Shown here: positions 1-11,111 of the stretch, piece after piece | How positions within the stretch are numbered: position 1 is the first letter of the stretch | How the letters are laid out: each line of letters begins with the position of its first letter | Assembly (NCBI GenBank): GCA_032622095.1 | Contig: CP136065.1 | Span: 240,601,530-240,665,529, forward strand | Length of the DNA: 64,000 nt | Direction of reading: 5' to 3' | DNA from: Siphonodentalium dalli | Lineage: Eukaryota; Mollusca; Scaphopoda; Gadilida; Siphonodentaliidae | Program-made: the position numbers and the translations under genes | The notes under the pieces: generated by a model | Told to the model about the DNA's origin: nothing | Seen by the model: only the letters and a program-made list of their open reading frames with translations | The model's database searches: none

Positions 1-212
1 GCAGAGAATGATTTCAATGGTAACTTCATGATGAGCCCCCCCCCCCCCCTCAACACTGCCTAAGAATAATTCAGATGAGACGAATTATTCTTGATTTAAG
101 TTTCCCGTCAGGGATCTCCATAAATGAAAACATCTCAAAAGATTGTTATTTGGGCAAAAACAAATAGATATTTGCTATCCTAATGTTGATAGCTTGGTTG
201 AATTGATCAAAA
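1..212. other. AT-rich non-coding stretch
   Basis: No gene or repeat is recognised here apart from a short poly-C run near 37-49. It ends at the TTAA target site of the MITE that follows. Confidence 0.5.
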
Positions 213-216
213 TTAA

Positions 217-588
217 CCCTTTACCCAACAAACCGGCAAAATAAAGCTTCAACAGCCTAAAATATCTTCGGTCTGTCTCAATAGAACCATACAAATATGG
301 ATATCATTGGAACCGGCTCCTTGACCACATTGTGATAGTTACAGTTATGCTCTGTGCCAATGCATTCTCTTATATATGCGAGTCGACCATAGGTCGCCTC
401 GCATATATAAGAGAATGCATTAGCCTAAAAAAAATATTTTTTTAACATTTTTTCTTACATTCTTTAACAATTTTATAATTTTTAATGTGTTAAGCCAATG
501 CATTCTCTTATATATGCGAGGCGACCTATGGTCGACTCGCATATATAAGAGAATGCATTGGCACAGGGCCCTTCTGATGGGTAAAGGG
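217..588. mobile_element. piggyBac-like MITE with two nested palindromes
   Basis: The element is bounded by TTAA (213-216 and 589-592), with inverted ends CCCTTTACCCA / TGGGTAAAGGG. TTAA target duplication with CCC-type ends is the piggyBac signature. Inside are two near-perfect snap-back units of about 65 bp (around 358-420 and 494-562), whose arms begin CCAATGCATTCTCTTATATA and whose cores surround a GACCATAGGTC-like centre. The second unit is the reverse complement of the first, so the whole is a palindrome of palindromes. There is no coding capacity. A full copy in the opposite orientation lies at 30261-30652, and derivatives lie near 33869 and 40928. Confidence 0.85.
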
Positions 589-721
589 TTAAACAACAAG
601 CATGTATGTTTTATAAATCCGACCTTCGCAGAGCATATAGGCAATTGTATATTGACCCCCCCCCCCCAGGGCACACGAATTTCGTGGCATATACAATTGA
701 TGGATAAATGTATGTGACCGG

Positions 722-1110
722 GTGCTCAGTATGGGTTTACGATCAGCAGCATATATATGTGAACGGGTAACTAATGCAGTGGGCTATACTCTCAGACAAG
801 CAGATGATTGTGCTGTGATACATTATTTGGATGATCTAGCTGGGGCTGAATTTGAGGATAAGGCTGTGCTTGCCTTCAGCAACTTGGCTAGTATTCTTGG
901 GAAGTGGGGTTTGGTAGAGGTCGAAGTCCTGTAGTCCCATGTACTAGAATGGTATTCCTAGGAGTGTTATTGACACAGTTAAGCTCACCCTTAAGATAAC
1001 TGATAGCAGATTGAGTGAAATAAGGGAATTTGTCAGAGGCTGGTTGAATAAGAAACATGACATTTTGAGGGAGGTTCAGTTACTTCTAGGAAAACTCCAT
1101 TTATTGCTAG
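722..1110 (+). pseudogene. DIRS-like retrotransposon reverse transcriptase fragment
   Basis: The frame opening at 722 reads a reverse-transcriptase palm segment: MGLRSAAYICERVTN, then the catalytic YLDD box at about 824-835, then an F-L-W-like thumb approach. After a stop at 932-934 the homology continues in another frame (about 935-1108) through FLGVLFDT and GKLHF blocks, which follow the palm in DIRS/Ngaro-type RTs. The N-terminal RT motifs upstream of 722 are missing or too decayed to read. RT here copies element RNA, and in DIRS elements it is followed by RNase H and a tyrosine recombinase, as seen below. The stop and frame changes make it a pseudogene. Confidence 0.75.
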
Positions 1111-1141
1111 TTATGTCCAACCTGGATGAATTTTTGTTTCC

Positions 1142-1420
1142 AGGATTTTGAGCCGATAAATTGAAAGGTAAAAGATTATTTTTCAAGTGTGATAATTCCA
1201 CTTCAGCGTCTGTCATTAACACAGGCTCTTCAATAAATGTTTTCTTGCAGTCCTGTCTCAGAGAATTTGTTATCTGGCCGCAGTCTATCAATTTGAAATT
1301 CGCACACTTCATGTTATGGGCAGTGATAATAGGCTATCAGATAATCTCTCCATGTGGGAAGAAGTTCATTGCACCGAATATAGTTCAATGAGGCCACCAA
1401 AGGCAAGAAAAGGACTGGTG
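1142..1420 (+). pseudogene. RNase H-like domain of the DIRS-like element
   Basis: The frame from 1161 contains KCDNSTSASVIN followed by FLQSCLRE, matching the RNase H/integrase-like fold after RT in DIRS-order elements (CDN at about 1188-1196). Near 1290 the homology slips frame and continues as a DNRLSDNLS-like block. The domain is therefore frameshifted. It lies between the RT fragment and the tyrosine recombinase, the order expected for DIRS elements. Confidence 0.6.
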
Positions 1421-1516
1421 AAACTTAGTTGACGCTCATTTCCAGTTTTTGCATGATTTCCTTTTTAGGGCTAGAGTTCAAACAGCTGATGAAGGTTACA
1501 CATAATTCGATAGTAC

Positions 1517-2475
1517 ATGCTTTTGCGGAAGGCACGAATAAGAATAACCAAATTTAATGGAAATCATACCTTGTTTTGTGACTATTTCTCCATTGAAACG
1601 TTTCCGGCCAAGAAAACTACCCGACAATATTATATGCAATTCCTCAGTAGATTCGTTGTATCAGCAGATTCCATTCGCAATTATTTGAGTGGTGTGAAAG
1701 TTTTGCATATCAGACTGGGCCTTTCATGTGAAGGCTTTGAGGCACCGGAGATTAAACTTACGCTCAATTGGATAGCCCGACACAATCCTCATTGTGTAAA
1801 ACAATCAGTCGGCCATATTATTTGAAATAGAAAAGCACCTTCACCTCAGTAAACCTTTGGAAGCAACATTCTGGGCAATGTTTTTGCTGGCCTTTTTTAT
1901 GTTGCTAAAATCAAATTTAGCACCAGATTCAGCGAGCAAATTCTATGATTCGCACCACATCACAAGAGGAGATATTTTACAGTCTGATAATGTTCTTCTA
2001 GTAATTATCAAATGGTCCAAAAATATTCGATTTGGACAAAAACATTTGCGAATGCCGTTTTATTCATACCTGAATCTAGAATATGTTCAGTGACCGCTTA
2101 TAAGAATATGTTAAAGTTAGTTCAGGGGAAACTCACCAATCCAGTATTTATGCATATTACAGGCCAGTCAATCACCTATCAGCATATAACAGGCCAGCCA
2201 ATCACCCATCATCATATAACAGGCCAGTCAATCACCTATCAGTAGTTTCAGTCTTTCCTCGCAAAATTGGTAGGAATCCATTGCTTTATTCATCTCATGG
2301 TTTCAGAAGAGGCGGTGCTACTTGGACGTTTCATGCACAAGCACCAGGAGAACTGATTCAGCTGATGGGTGATTGGGCCAGTGACTCATATAAACGCTAT
2401 TTGCATTATTCACTAGAGGATAAATTCTTGATAGCGAGACAAATGCGTGATCACATTATGCACAACACACAATGA
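1517..2475 (+). pseudogene. Tyrosine recombinase of the DIRS-like retrotransposon, broken
   Basis: Successive frames read a complete tyrosine recombinase. The SAM-like core-binding segment (SIRNYLSGVKVLH, 1517-1825) is followed by the catalytic-domain start (FWAMFLLAFFMLLKSNLAP, 1857-2093) and the C-terminal part with HGFRRGGATW at about 2296, GDWASDSY, and the RYL tyrosine at about 2398-2400. DIRS elements use this enzyme to join circular cDNA to the genome. Several defects show it is dead: frame breaks at about 1826 and 2094, the usual arginine of the LLR-KSNL block missing (it reads LLKSNL), and a 30-bp sequence triplicated between the two catalytic halves. The family assignment (DIRS/Ngaro type) rests on the RT-RH-YR order and these motifs. 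Confidence 0.8.
2153..2242 (+). repeat. 30-bp x 3 tandem repeat inside the recombinase
   Basis: Three consecutive 30-bp units begin CATATTACAGGCCAGTCAAT, CATATAACAGGCCAGCCAAT and CATATAACAGGCCAGTCAAT. The length keeps frame (10 codons each) and adds a repeated HITGQ-ITYQ peptide in the middle of the recombinase domain, where the family has none. Confidence 0.9.
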
Positions 2476-3690
2476 ATTTGTGGTAATAGTATTATTTCCC
2501 TATTCAGTGGAAATATTGAGTGGAGTTAAGGCTCTTTTGGCAACAGACTCAATACGCAAGTATGTCACTGATGTGAGTCTCTCGATGTCATGCCATTCAG
2601 AGGAAACAACATCAGGCGGCTGACAGCTTTGGTATGTTCGGGGAAATTATATGGTAAATCATTGGCTGGTTATTCACAAAGGAGAACCCAAACTTAAATT
2701 ATATGCTGATGACAAGTTACATTTAAACTATGAAGAGACTAGTATAATAATATCCTTTTTGATTCAAGTGGTGAATAGGCTCAAATAGCTGTTTCGAGGA
2801 GAAATTTTTACTATGGAGGACATGGCTTGAACATTGGCACTGCGAATGTTGGCTATTTGAAGAGAGAGGAGTCTTACTTGCTCCCTACTTTAACTTGAGT
2901 TCCATTGTTTTATTTCTTTGCAGGGAAGTTGAGAATCTCAACCTTATTTCGATTGTCGCTGAAATTAGACATCATATTTGCTGTTCTTTCAATGAAACAC
3001 ACGATTTGTATGGATGCACCGCGTCCATAGGTCAGCTGAAGAAAGAGTTGATTGTTCAAGTCAGTTCAGCTTAATTGATGTCTTTCTCTTTTTGGTGGCC
3101 TTCGTCTTGGCTGTTTTATTAAGCTTTAATAGAGCTAATCTAGTAATATTTGGTTTTGAGTGTCATTAAGGTGGCTAGAAATGGAATTTACATGCTAATT
3201 AGACTCTTTCATAATATTCATTAAACTGTTGGAGGCTTGGCCTCCCTTCTAATTAAACAGTTACTTAATCTTCCATCGTTTGAGTAGAAGTACAATTTTA
3301 CACTTGAGTCTGCATCGATCTAATTATTGGTTTGATTTGTTTGTGTTGTCTGCATGTGTATCCATGTGATTGTTTACATCTGTCTTTGTAATGAGTTCAT
3401 CCTATTGTGTTTGATGTCATGCTAGACTCCCAGGAGAAGGGAATGATTGCTCTCGCACCCGTTCGCACTCGTACGCACTCGTAATTTTCAATTCACGGGT
3501 GCTAAATTTCGCACCCGTCCCTCTTCGCAAAATACTAATGGAGACTGTAACTGTTGGTTCAATATTGAACTATTTTAAGGTTTATTTAGATCCTTTACCA
3601 TCTCAGTTCGACTATGGCATATTAAAGTGTAACTAGACATAGGTATATTCCACAATGACTTTGTATACGCCCTTTTTGAAAAAAGGTATG
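2476..3690. other. Non-coding, possible DIRS 3' remnants
   Basis: There is no intact gene. Around 2519-2620 a stretch (GVK-LLATDSIRKYVTDV) weakly resembles the recombinase N-terminus again, suggesting a second decayed copy. Near 3448-3515 a short CGCACCCGTTCGCACTCGTA-like imperfect repeat is visible. The rest is AT-rich and unassigned. Confidence 0.35.
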
Positions 3691-3701
3691 TAATCAGTCT
3701 G

Positions 3702-4325
3702 TCATGACGTCCGTCTGTTAACATTTTTGGTTTCCGATCGATAACTCCAGTTTGGATTATTTGATCTGAACCAAAGTTGGTATGTGTATTTCCCAGCTAA
3801 AGATACAGGCCAGTTCGAATATGGGTTCCGTCCAATTATGTTACATGAGTTACGGCCCTTTTTCGACGTAGAATTTGACCGTCTGTTAATACTTTTGGTT
3901 TCCGACCGATAACTCCAGTTCGGATTATTTGATCTGAACCAACGTTGGTATGTGTAATTCCCAGCTAAAACTACAGGCCAAGTTCGAATATGGGTTCCGT
4001 CCAATTATTTTTACATGAGTTACGGCCCTTTTTCGACTTATAATTTGACCATCTGTTAATATTTCTGCTAACGATACAGGCCAAGTTCGAGTATGGGTTC
4101 CGTCCAGTTATTTTAGTGTGAGTTACAGCCCTTTTTCGACTTAGAATTTGACCAATTTCATAACATTTCGGTTTCCGACCGATAACTCCAGTTTTGATTA
4201 TTTATACCAAAGTTGGTATGTGCATTTCCCAGCTAAAGATACAGGCCAAGTTCGAATATAGGTTCTGTCTAATTATTTTCACATGAGTTGCAGCCATTTT
4301 TCGACTTAGAATTTGACCGCATTTT
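3702..4325. repeat. Tandem repeat, about 170-bp unit, about four copies
   Basis: Units recur from GTCTGTTAA at about 3712, 3882 and 4052 to a variant near 4156. Each contains GGTTTCCGA-CGATAACTCCAG, AGCTAAAGATACAGGCCA and GAGTTACGGCCCTTTTTCGAC blocks. The third copy has an internal deletion. Confidence 0.85.
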
Positions 4326-4329
4326 GGCA

Positions 4330-5701
4330 TTGAAATTAGGGGTATATCAGATATTCTTCAAATGTGAGCCCAAAGTATTATTTTATTTTGCGGTAGTACA
4401 ATTCGAAATAGCTAAAGGGCGTATTTTGCCACGCCCTAGCGATGCTCTTGTTATTTTGAGCAAAAACCCAACTTACAATTATAGTATGGGTGCCATATTT
4501 CACCCGCCTTTTGCATTACGGGAGCAAATAAATGCTCTCGCTGTGTTGTCCTCATGGGACTGTATGTGTGTCTCTTTGCATGCTTACAAGTCAATCAGCA
4601 GAAATAAATCATTAAGTGTCATTTTTGTTTCCCTGAAACAAATTCTTGAATTGGAACATTGAATCTGCAAACACAGTCGACCAATCTCTGTATATTTACC
4701 GGGTGTTCTCTATATCTCGTATATTTGCAAATTGCAATGCCCTAATTTAAGGGGAAACACATTGACGACCTTTGGAACACATGTTAGATTTTGTTTGGCA
4801 TATGGCATGCCAGTAGATGTATCGTATGCTAAAATACACCATATACAGGACATACTTGATCCAAATTTGGGCTAAATCTGGTGTGTGGGTAAAAATCGCA
4901 CAACAGTTACAAAAGGCAGACGTGATTCAAGATTCAATTAAATTTATTTGGTATTCAATATTTTACAGGACCCCCACAAAAAGTAACTTGTAAGGGTAAG
5001 GATGCACAATAATGTTTACGTATAATTGAGTGTGTATTGTGCGTATTTACAATGTGGGTAGGTTCGAATATAGATGGACAATGAGGGTGGAGCATGGGGT
5101 GTGGTCGAGGTGCGAGATGGAGATTGTAGTCAATACTTGTATATTTTTCAAGATCGTGAGGAATACTAGTATGTTATAAACAATAATTTGGAAATTGACA
5201 CTATTTTAGGTGGTCAAAGAAATATCGGGTGTGGAACTGCTTATTTGGTTGAGGAATAAGTTATGGTCATAATTAAGATGTTTAAATGTGCATTGTTGTT
5301 CAGAGGTACATGTACATGAGTGACAAATAGTGACATATGAATGAGATGTGGCATAAGTTTGTTGGCCTCTTCCTCGACAGGAGAGCTGACCAAGAGAGGG
5401 AGGATTATACTATGAGAATTAAAAGTAGATTCATTTTTGTCCCCTCTTCTGGATAGTCTGCTGCCAGGAACTGCTGGCTAGCATTGCCTTAAACCCCTGT
5501 CACACTCAGGCCGGCGCTTGCACTGCGCTGCAAAAGTACCAAAATATGAGTAACACGCAGGAGGAGCTCCGAAATTCTAAAACTTTTAAAACAAAGTATG
5601 CTCTTATTGCGTTCCAACTTTGTCAAGTCTCACGCTCTTATTGCGTTCAAGTCGCTGTCATTGTGATGCTAGTACGTTCTCAATACGTTTGCAAAACGCT
5701 C
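4330..5701. other. No gene recognised up to the palindrome edge
   Basis: This AT-rich sequence holds one unrecognised 124-codon open frame (4288-4662) that overlaps the tandem repeat and is not convincing. At 4930-4975 a (T)TCAATTAAATTTATTTGG-like tract resembles a minus-strand retrotransposon tail. At 5575-5655 a short motif ending CTCTTATTGCGTTC occurs twice. Confidence 0.4.
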
Positions 5702-5761
5702 CCCAGTTAGCCACGGTCCCAGTTAGCCTAAGGTCCCAGTTAGCCAAGGTCCCAGTTAGCT
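5702..5761. repeat. CCCAGTTAGCC minisatellite at left palindrome edge
   Basis: Four tandem units of about 16-17 bp (CCCAGTTAGCCAAGGT type) start exactly at the palindrome boundary. The same array closes the right arm and recurs at 27318-27366, upstream of XPA. Confidence 0.9.
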
Positions 5762-5778
5762 GGCATTCTTTTTCAACA

Positions 5779-5845
5779 TGGGCGCCGCCATCTTGAATTT
5801 GAGGCGCCGCCACCCTGAATTTGAGGCGCCGCCATTTTTGAAACG
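5779..5845. repeat. GCGCCGCCAT 22-bp x 3 repeat
   Basis: Three units of the form GGCGCCGCCATCTTGAATTT occur in a row, mirrored at 22551-22617. The GCCGCCAT core resembles the YY1 binding motif, which is an inference from the motif alone. Confidence 0.7.
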
Positions 5846-5917
5846 TCATTGCAATTAAATTAAAACTACAAAATGTTACTTTTCATATAGCAGTAACATA
5901 ACAGTACTCATTGTGTG

Positions 5918-7607
5918 CAGGCTTGGGGCAATTACTTGTGAATGTAATTAATTACAATTACAATTACTTCAACATTTTTCAATTACAATTCCCATTACAT
6001 CTATTTCACAATGTAATTAATTACAATTACAATTACTTTGAAATGTAATTCAATTACAATTACAATTACATTTCAGCACATAATTGATGTAGGAACACTT
6101 TTTATTTATATAAACTTTATTTGATAACAAAACATAAATTTAATACAAGCAAGATGAAATACATGGTGAAGCACACTTGGTACAGAGCAGCCAATGTACT
6201 GAGTCCAGTATAGGTTTTCGTAGAACTGAGGGAATCATGATTTATAGCTGGCAATTCCAGCGTGTTGCATTGGCAGCTTGTAGTCGGTGTTGATCTTCTA
6301 AAAATTGGAATGATATAAGACATTTATGAACTTTGCTAACTATCTTCAATGCTTTCCGCATTCTTGACCGATGTTTTTGCATACTGATAGATCCTAGTAG
6401 GTTGTTGATCACTTGCTGATGGTGCCTGGGTGACTGTTGATTCATAGACATCTTGATGCTTTCGCTATAAAATGAAAATAATAGAGTATTTTAGTAACAC
6501 ACATGTATCCATCATTTAATTATTAAGGGAATAAGACTATCTCAGTAAGCCAGACACACAGTCAGGCCAATTGTAAAGGACAATGAGATAATCAACACTC
6601 TGATTGTTAATTAGAGTCATAATCTTAATTAGCATTTGTAGCCACCAGCTTATTGGTAACACAATGTCTCCAATAGACAGTGCTAATTGGGGGATTACTG
6701 AAGCAGATATGTGTCCCCTCTTTGTCATTCAGTTGCAAATTAGAAGGCACAAGAAACAATGCATATACCAAATCAAATCAAATCAAATCAAATTGTTTAT
6801 TCACATAAACCACAATCGTGGTACAAATGGTGAAAAAGAATTACAAAAGTAAATTAAATTACCAATACCACCATATGACGGAAGTTATATGTCAATGGAA
6901 TTAAACAAAGCTAATACATAGAAATGGAAACTTACCTTCAGATGTGTCACAAACTTGGAGGTAACTTTTTTGGAACTGGATATTGTAATTGGGCAAAGTT
7001 TGCACGTCGCTTTCATAGGACACGATGTGTCTTTCTGCAAATTAAAATGATGCCAGATTTTTTGTAAACATGCTCATAGCATTAGCAATGGTTGGTATGA
7101 ATTTCTACCATAGCATATATACCATATCAGATGGAGATAATGAAACATTATCATAAGAATGATATATTATAGAGATATATTGTCTATTATTTTAAGTTGG
7201 TTTCTCATTGTATTTATCAAAACAAGCCTACTAAAAGGTTAACCAATGCTTAAGCAAACAAACAGGAGGTGTCAACAGAATTCACCATTGAGACACAGTG
7301 GATAAAAACTCAGTGTTGTGACAACATAGTGATAGCCAGTCACCAGTCTTACACTTTGAAATTTTGGAAAAAAACCATTTGAAGAAACCATTGGGTGAAT
7401 CATGAAAGAGAACTTTGAGAAGAAACAAGTACCTGTGATTTTGAAGTAATTGAAATTAAACCCTAATTACAATTACAATTACATCCTAACCAATTACAAT
7501 TACATGTAATTGAGAATAAACTCAATTACCAATTACATGCAATTACTTGAAAAAATGTAATTAATTACAATCAATTACAATTACAAATTACAATTACCCC
7601 ATCCCTG
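5918..7607 (-). mobile_element. hAT DNA transposon, left-arm copy
   Basis: This is the mirror copy of the element at 20789-22478. It begins CAGGCTTGGGGCAATTACTT and ends ...ACCCCATCCCTG, flanked by the 8-bp duplication ATTGTGTG at 5910-5917 and 7608-7615. ATTACAATTACA-type subterminal repeats fill both ends (about 5935-6090 and 7455-7600). Coding remnants are on the minus strand and are described at the right-arm copy. Confidence 0.9.
6336..7034 (-). pseudogene. hAT BED-finger exons, left-arm copy
   Basis: The two exons lie at 6936-7034 and 6336-6464 (minus strand), identical in content to 21362-21460 and 21932-22060 of the right arm. See that entry for the domain reading. Confidence 0.7.
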
Positions 7608-7974
7608 ATTGTGTGAAGACATCAAATAATTTATACTTTAAACAATAATCATTACTTAAATAATAAATATTGCCGACCTGACTCGGGTTGCTATGCCATT
7701 AGGAAAATGACGGAAATTACATAAAACTGCACACTTCCGTTAGCAACATCGCGAAAACAACATCTTGTAAATGTCTGACATGTTTTTCATATCACCAAAT
7801 AAACTTTTCTTTAGTTTAGTAAATTAGTAAAAGCACGTTCACGTAAACTTTTAGATGACGGCATATGTTGTATCCAAAGTGACGTCATAGGGCCTATTAC
7901 CACGCGCATTCCCCCCGCGAAAGTTATTGAATTTGCCAGGAAAATGCATGTTTGTTATAGACTCGAAAACTGCT

Positions 7975-8900
7975 GGATCGATCCCACTCAAATGTGGTAT
8001 GTAGGCCTACTGTGATCCGGGGAACAATATGGGCGGGTCCAATTTCACGTGCGACCGTGCCCTTGACCTCGCTCATAGAGGCATGTTTCTGTACCTCGAC
8101 CGATCCGACTCAAATGTGGCATGTAGGCCTACAATCTCTACCAGAGCGCACCAGTCATACTTCCTTTCTGACTCTGTCACTAGCTGGGTACCAGTCTGCC
8201 TTTTCTATATTTAGCGCGGGGTTTTCCAAACAAAATGGCGAAAACCGATCGCCCCAAAGTCAAATTTCCTATGTGCTTTGAGAACAATTCCCGCACTAAA
8301 AACTTAATGACAGAATGGAGGATCAGAGCGGTAAATTTGTTGACAATTTGCGCAAACAACTCGTCAAAATGAGAGCAAATTAGAACTCTTGTGTCTGACT
8401 TGCCATGCGTGTTGCCGGGACATTGTCGTCCATGTGCGTTCAGACTTTTGTGTTGATGAAATAATCGGAGAACCAAATCACACCGTTTTTTAAATATAGT
8501 TCTTTGATTCTAGTGGGACATTCCAAACTTACGGTACGAAACCACACACATTTTGCGTGCTTAGTAAGGGCAGCATTTTGCACTGCTTGCTTAGTATATA
8601 TTTTAATATCGCGGAAGTCCACCAAATGTGGGTAAAATGTCGCCGATAGCAGCGGTTTTATACAGAGTCACCGAGGGAGGTAAACCTTGCATGGAGTTTG
8701 GTAGGCCCCGGGAACAATATGGGCGGGTCAAATTTCACGCGCGACCCTGTCCTTGACCTCGCTCATAATATACGCTCACATACCGGTATGCACGTTTCTG
8801 GACCGATCAGACTCACATTTGTTATGTTAGCCTACTTTGATCCCGGGAAAAATATATATGGGTGGGTCCAATTTCACGGGCGACCGTGTCCTTGACCTTG
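7975..8900. repeat. Dispersed direct repeats with GGGAACAATATGGGCGGGTC core
   Basis: A segment containing GGGAACAATATGGGCGGGTC, AATTTCACG-GCGACC and CCTTGACCTCGCTCAT recurs near 8020-8085, 8706-8768 and, more degenerate, 8839-8908. Around them GGCCTAC and TCAAATGTGG-ATGTAGG blocks also repeat. Some 600 bp of unrelated sequence (about 8140-8695) separates the first from the second. It is mirrored in the right arm at about 19488-20421. The family is not identified. Confidence 0.7.
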
Positions 8901-9159
8901 ACCTCGCTTATACGGAGGCGATTTCAAAGAAATTCCTAAATAGCACGAACGAAGTCGGGCACATCGGCTAATAATACATATACAGTTAATTAAATATTGA
9001 CGTTCACATATAAGTCAACACATAGAGTTCTGAGTAATGCAGGTCGTGACTGTATGGTGACTACTATGGTTGTCCCTTTTACACGGATTCCAATACCATA
9101 ATTTCTTGTTAATCCTGAGGATAAACCGATTAATGTTTTGCTGTGACATTCGGGCTATC

Positions 9160-9985
9160 AAAGTAGGTTGAAAAGGCATCGTGTACTAACACACGGGGAT
9201 CATAGTAAATGCCGTAAATCACACATCCTTCATGCCCGGTTAAGACTGAACTGTAGCCACCTGAATGGAGACCTGAAAATCATGTTAAAAATTTCCCCTT
9301 TTGTCTATGTGGGGAATTTGAGACAACTTACCACTATCTCTTTGAATGTACACTTTATCAAGAGCCCAGAAGAGAACTATATGACTCCCTACCCAATGTT
9401 GCCCTATCTGAAAATACTCTACTGCGGGGATCAAGGGAGCTTAGCCTTCGCGAAAACAAAGAAATATTGAATGCAGTTCAGACATATATCATGAGAACAA
9501 AATGATTCCCATGATTCTATCACCTGTACGGACAGCGAATTGCTTTGGATTCTGGTCGAGTTATGCGACATCATGATATTCCCCACTGCTTATGCCTAAT
9601 TACAAATTGACAAATGCAACCAATTAATATCTGGGCTTGACCCCCTCCCATGGCGCCTGACGCACGAAGAATACTATAGACGAGCATCATTACTAATACG
9701 CAATAAATCAACTCAACTATTGAAAACTACCCCCTCTCCCAGCATCTCATCCCTTGTATCTCTCTCTATCTCTCCCTCTCTTTCTCTCTCTCGTCCTCTG
9801 TATCTTTCTCGTTCACAATCTCTCTCCCTGCTTCTAACGACATCATCATTACTATAATTATGATATTTTCATTCCTTCCCGTCCGACCCCCTCTCTACAC
9901 TTAATGAAGAGCGGGCACGGAACAAAAGGAGAACAAACTTAATAAAAGCCCTTGGGCTTGTTGTTTAATCCCCTTTCCAATCAAT
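9160..9985 (+). pseudogene. LINE 3' end: RT C-terminus and tail, left arm
   Basis: Overlapping frames read the C-terminal region of a non-LTR retrotransposon ORF2. ARLRLNCSHLNGDL is followed in another frame by a CPCGEFETTYHYLFEC zinc-ribbon-like block and ENKEILNAVQTYIM, ending near 9504. The 3' tail has a TC-rich microsatellite (9750-9830) and ends near AATAAAAGCCCTTGGGCTTG at about 9942. It is frameshifted and inactive, with a mirror copy at 18411-19236. Confidence 0.7.
9750..9830. repeat. TC-rich microsatellite
   Basis: Imperfect TCTC / CCTCTC tracts lie within the LINE tail and are mirrored at about 18566-18646. Confidence 0.85.
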
Positions 9986-10892
9986 CGAATTTATATTATT
10001 CTATACTCCTGCAAAATGTCTGTTAAATGTTTAGGCCAAAAAAAAAAAGCTTTTGGTTCTCAGGCCCCGCCGCATTTTTTTTATATAACCATGTCCATAG
10101 CAGATATGTGTTGAATGAATATTAGTGTGCATTGAGCTCTAACATGTAATGTGTTAAAAGTGACTTGCAGGCTTACAACATGAAGTAGACGACTACAATT
10201 AAGAAAATGATTAGCTGATCCTCATGCCCTTCTTACAATTAGTCATTGTGAACTAACTTACACTAATTGTAACTTTATACAATTGAAAGGCACAGTACTA
10301 AATTCAGGATCACATATTGGAATGGAGAGGTATTAGTTTTTAGACAACAATAACAGTAGTTAATGTCAGGGGGATTATATAATGTTAGGTAATCCCAGTC
10401 ATACACTGGTAGTACAATGTCATTTTTATGTAAGACTAAATGAGTTTATATGCATAACAGTTCCCTCTACCTTTCTGGTTATTACTAGACAGAGGAAGGT
10501 ATCTTTGTCCATGCTTACTATGCATGCGCAGAAAAAAATAAAAAAATAAAATAAAACCCTCCCTCCCTCATTGATTTGAAGAAAAAAAATTGCCCGAGAA
10601 CCAAAACACTTTTTTTTTGTGGCCTTATATATGTTATTATTTTGATTGGAATAAAATATGTTTACACTAACACACGGGGAATTGTTTTGTATGCCTTACT
10701 CGTATTTCAATTCGCGCAGTTAGCTTAAGTACTATTTTTCGCGCAAAATCAAATTGGTCATAATCAGGTTAGAAATATTGACTGAGAGATAGCGTTTTAT
10801 CTGATAAAAAACAGGCCGCTAAATATATCTCAGAATTGTTTTTTTCTGCTTTAATTGTACAACGCAGCTGCCACTACCTGTACTAGACATAT
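9986..10892. other. Non-coding arm sequence with length-variable poly-A
   Basis: No gene is seen. The poly-A run near 10,038-10,048 is 11 bases here and 10 in the mirror copy, the only indel found between the arms. A/T-rich runs near 10,075 and 10,530 also carry single substitutions relative to the other arm. Confidence 0.5.
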
Positions 10893-11111
10893 ATGAAATA
10901 CAACAAACCAAGGGCAATCATCGTTAGATTTGTTAGACATGACACAAAACATGAAATGTTTATGACAAAAAGAGCACTAAAAAATTGCAAGCTCTATGGC
11001 GACAATACTAAGCTCGCAATAACAGAAAGCGTCACACAAAGGAACATGAAACTCTTGAAAGATGTTAACTCTCATCCTAGTTTTAAAAAACTCATGCACA
11101 CTCAATGGTAA
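10893..11111 (+). pseudogene. LINE ORF1 fragment, left arm
   Basis: The 72-codon frame begins YNKPRAIIVRFVRHDTKHEM and continues with KRALKNCKLYGDN and TESVTQRNMKLL. This is the RNA-binding C-terminal pattern of non-LTR ORF1 proteins (PIIVKF-R---R--I---KR-LKG----I-EDLT--R--L). It ends after KKLMHTQW, where the family continues. It may be the ORF1 of the LINE whose endonuclease lies at 12.6-14.2 kb. Confidence 0.65.
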